The notes under the pieces: generated by a model
The model's database searches: none
What the model was told of the DNA's origin: nothing
What the model saw: the letters and a program-made list of their open reading frames with translations, nothing else
Origin: Reticulitermes speratus
Lineage: Eukaryota; Arthropoda; Insecta; Blattodea; Rhinotermitidae
Assembly (NCBI GenBank): GCA_021186555.1
Contig: JAJKFL010000004.1
Coordinates: forward strand, 6,190,001-6,254,000
Direction: 5' to 3'
DNA: 64,000 nt
Made by a program: the position numbers and the translations under genes
Shown here: piece after piece, positions 62,370 to 64,000 of the stretch
Position numbering within the stretch: position 1 is the first letter of the stretch
Layout of the letters: each line of letters opens with the position of its first letter

Positions 62370-62955
62370 TAGATCTACCTAGTGAGCAGAGCAGAGTATT
62401 CGTAGTCAGATCTATCTAGGAGGCAGAGCAAAGTACTCGCAGTTAGATCTATCTAGGGACAGACCAGAGTACTCGCATTAAGATCCATCTAGGGGACAGA
62501 CCAGAGTACTCGCAGTTAGATCTATCTAGGGGCAGAGCGAAATACTCGCAGTTAGATCTATCTAGGGGATAGACCAGAGCACTCGCTGTTAGATCTATCT
62601 AGGGGCATAGCAAAGTACTCGCAGTTAGATCTATCTAGGGGGCAGACCGAAGTACTTGCAGTTAGATCTATCCCGGGGATAGAGCAGAGTAATCGCAGTT
62701 AGATCTATCTAGGGGCAGAGCAAAGTACTCGCAGTTAGATCAAGCTAGGGGGCAGAGCGAAGTATTCGCAGTTAGATCTATCTAGGGGACAGAGCAAAGT
62801 ACTCGCAGTTAGATCTATCTAGGGGACAGAGCAAAGTACTCGCAGTTAGATCAATCTAGGGGCAAAGCGAAGTATTCGCAGTTAGATCTATCTAGGGGAC
62901 AGAGCAGAGTACTCGCAGTCAGACCTACCTATTGAACAGAGCAGGGTACCTGCGG
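62370..62955. repeat. 37-bp minisatellite, about 16 units
   Basis: Unit AGTTAGATCTATCTAGGGG, then ACAGAGCAAAGTACTCGC. I count 16 units with period 36-38. Variants alternate CAAAG / CGAAG / CAGAG and GGGGC / GGGGAC. Outer units (first and last) are most diverged, as expected of array edges. Confidence 0.94.
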
Positions 62956-63380
62956 CTTCTTACTTCTGCCTAATCACGGAGAACAACCAGCCTCCGAAAG
63001 CTGCGTTTCTTTAACCAAAAGAATGATAAAAAATGTCCAATATCATGTACACCCCTGTGAATTATATTATTGATAACTTTAGTGAAAAAGGCCAGTTATA
63101 CAAGAAATTCTCACAGAGCACAAATTATGAAACTCATACAGGCCTGCAAACTGTACGCGGAAGATTAATGAATTCTTGGATGTGATGCCGTGTAGTTTGG
63201 TGGACAGATGACAGTAATGTACACAGTGATTGCTGTAACAGCCTCGAAGCTCTCATTGTACTTATTCTACATGATGAATGTGTAACGAAATACAGGGCAG
63301 CGTATTTGTCCAGAGGAGCGGAAGATCATTATTAGCGACTCTTTAAAACAACACGCTTTCGTGTGCAATAAATGGACATC
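62956..63380. other. No gene; Penelope-like edge at 63175-63245
   Basis: TTGGATGTGATGCCGTGTAG, TTTGGTGGACAGATGACAG, GTACACAGTGATTGCTGTAA match the outer edge of the 22845 subfamily without its core. Confidence 0.4.
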
Positions 63381-63592
63381 TAGCTGCTTACGACTTCTCC
63401 CTCGTCGTCCCGTCATTTCTATCCTTCCTTCTAACTTTCCTTCAATCACGAGTTTCAGAAGGCAGTTCCTACGCAAGATGTGACCAATCCAGTTAGCCTT
63501 TCTTCTTTTTATTGTATGTACGATATTCCTCTCCTCCTTGACTCTGTGTGATACTTCTTCATTTCTCACACGATCGGTCCAACTGATCTTCT
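63381..63592 (-). pseudogene. LINE C-terminal fragment, copy 4
   Basis: The minus strand reads from RNEEVSHRVKEERN through RRKANWIGHILRRNCLLK and GRRGRSRKQL. Truncated on both sides: at 63380 (within KQLL) and at 63592 where SINE_E begins. It is related to the fragments at 26937 and 35663. Confidence 0.85.
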
Positions 63593-63815
63593 CCTCTACT
63601 CTTTCTTTAACCTCGACGCTAGATGGGGTGGGTGGTCAACGCTACGCCCCGGCCGCTTTACCCCCGGGAATGACCCGGTACCCATGTACAGGAGGCTGGG
63701 TAGGCCCCAGGGACGGTCTGGACGGGTGCTGAAAATCTCGTCCCCACCAGGATTCGATCCCCGGACCGTCCAGCTCGTAGCGCAGTCGCTATACCGACTG
63801 AGCTATCCCGGCCCT
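63593..63815 (-). mobile_element. SINE_E (tRNA-Lys-like head), full length
   Basis: Minus strand from 63815: GGCCGGGATAGCTCAGTCGG, TATAGCGACTGCGCTACG, B box GGGATCGAATCC, TGGGGACGAGATTTTCAGC, CAGCCTCCTGTACATGGGTA, CCGGGTCATTCCCGGGGG, GTTGACCACCCACCCC, CGAGGTTAAAGAAAGAGTAG. The head matches the GCCCGGATAGCTCAGTCGGT start of tRNA-Lys. It is the best-preserved head of the family here. Confidence 0.88.
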
Positions 63816-64000
63816 CCAAGTGAGAAAATAATATTAAAATAAATCTTAAAGAAATATGATTGGAATGAGCAGACTGGATTCAAGTGGCACAGAATAGAAC
63901 AACTGGTAACCTATTGAGATCGACTTTCATAAAATTCGAGAGATATTTTGATTAGCTAAGCGACTATTAGCGTCCGTAGAATGACCCTGCTCCATGCAGT
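63816..64000. other. No gene recognised
   Basis: AGCGACTATTAGC near 63960 might be the start of a minus-strand family C copy cut by the window edge; unsupported. Confidence 0.3.

Noticed and set aside
63955..64000. Tenth family C copy
   Set aside because: Only AGCGACTATTAGC and a TGCTCCATGC-like word match; the intervening phrases do not, and the window ends.

Overview
This window looks like intergenic or intronic DNA from a large, repeat-rich insect genome. I find no intact host protein-coding gene, no functional tRNA or rRNA gene, and no CRISPR or bacterial operon structure. The longest open frames (up to 184 codons) are retrotransposon fragments, frames running through SINEs, or frames opened by tandem repeats. 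The organism is inferred: short tRNA-derived SINEs (Glu-, Leu- and Lys-like heads), RTE-like and Jockey-like non-LTR elements, Penelope-type foldback termini and mariner, pogo, hAT, piggyBac and Harbinger relics fit a hemimetabolous insect. The LINE protein style reminds me of cockroach and termite genomes (Blattodea), but no marker gene confirms this.

Layout. 1-15.8 kb: microsatellites, a LINE C-terminal relic (2.5-2.9 kb), SINEs of several families, a hAT MITE (9.6 kb), pogo-like MITEs (10.4 and 15.0 kb) and two near-identical SINE_G copies (11.0 and 13.4 kb). 15.8-24.3 kb: a 42-bp minisatellite, Penelope-like foldbacks with hammerhead-ribozyme-like motifs, an 11-unit 52-bp array, a Harbinger-type MITE and a piggyBac-type MITE carrying a SINE. 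24.3-40 kb: RTE-like LINE relics, a mariner transposase relic (30.8 kb), a degraded Jockey-like reverse transcriptase (33.0-34.0 kb), LINE fragments at 26.9, 35.7 and 36.6 kb, and a Tigger/pogo-like MITE (39.2 kb). 40-48.5 kb: SINEs, a 34/38-bp array (42.3-43.2 kb), a quiet 2.6-kb stretch, a 30-unit 55-bp array (45.8-47.5 kb) and a complex Penelope-like foldback. 48.5-64 kb: dense SINEs, three clear copies of an unclassified ~530-bp repeat (family C) plus one diverged copy, a three-level nested insertion (59.5-60.4 kb), a 37-bp array (62.4-63.0 kb) and LINE/SINE debris at the end.

How the parts relate. Nothing here forms a pathway. The organising principle is insertion history: target-site duplications (TSDs) of 9-15 bp on many SINEs and one LINE fragment indicate LINE-type target-primed integration, and nested copies give relative ages. 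SINE families share modules: two subfamilies share a Leu-like head with different tails, and two families with different heads share a tail. The signals most worth a second look are about twenty hammerhead-like motifs, unclassified family C, and the internal variant structure of the five minisatellites. Family names (SINE_A, _B1, _B2, _D, _E, _G, _H; family C) are local labels for this window.
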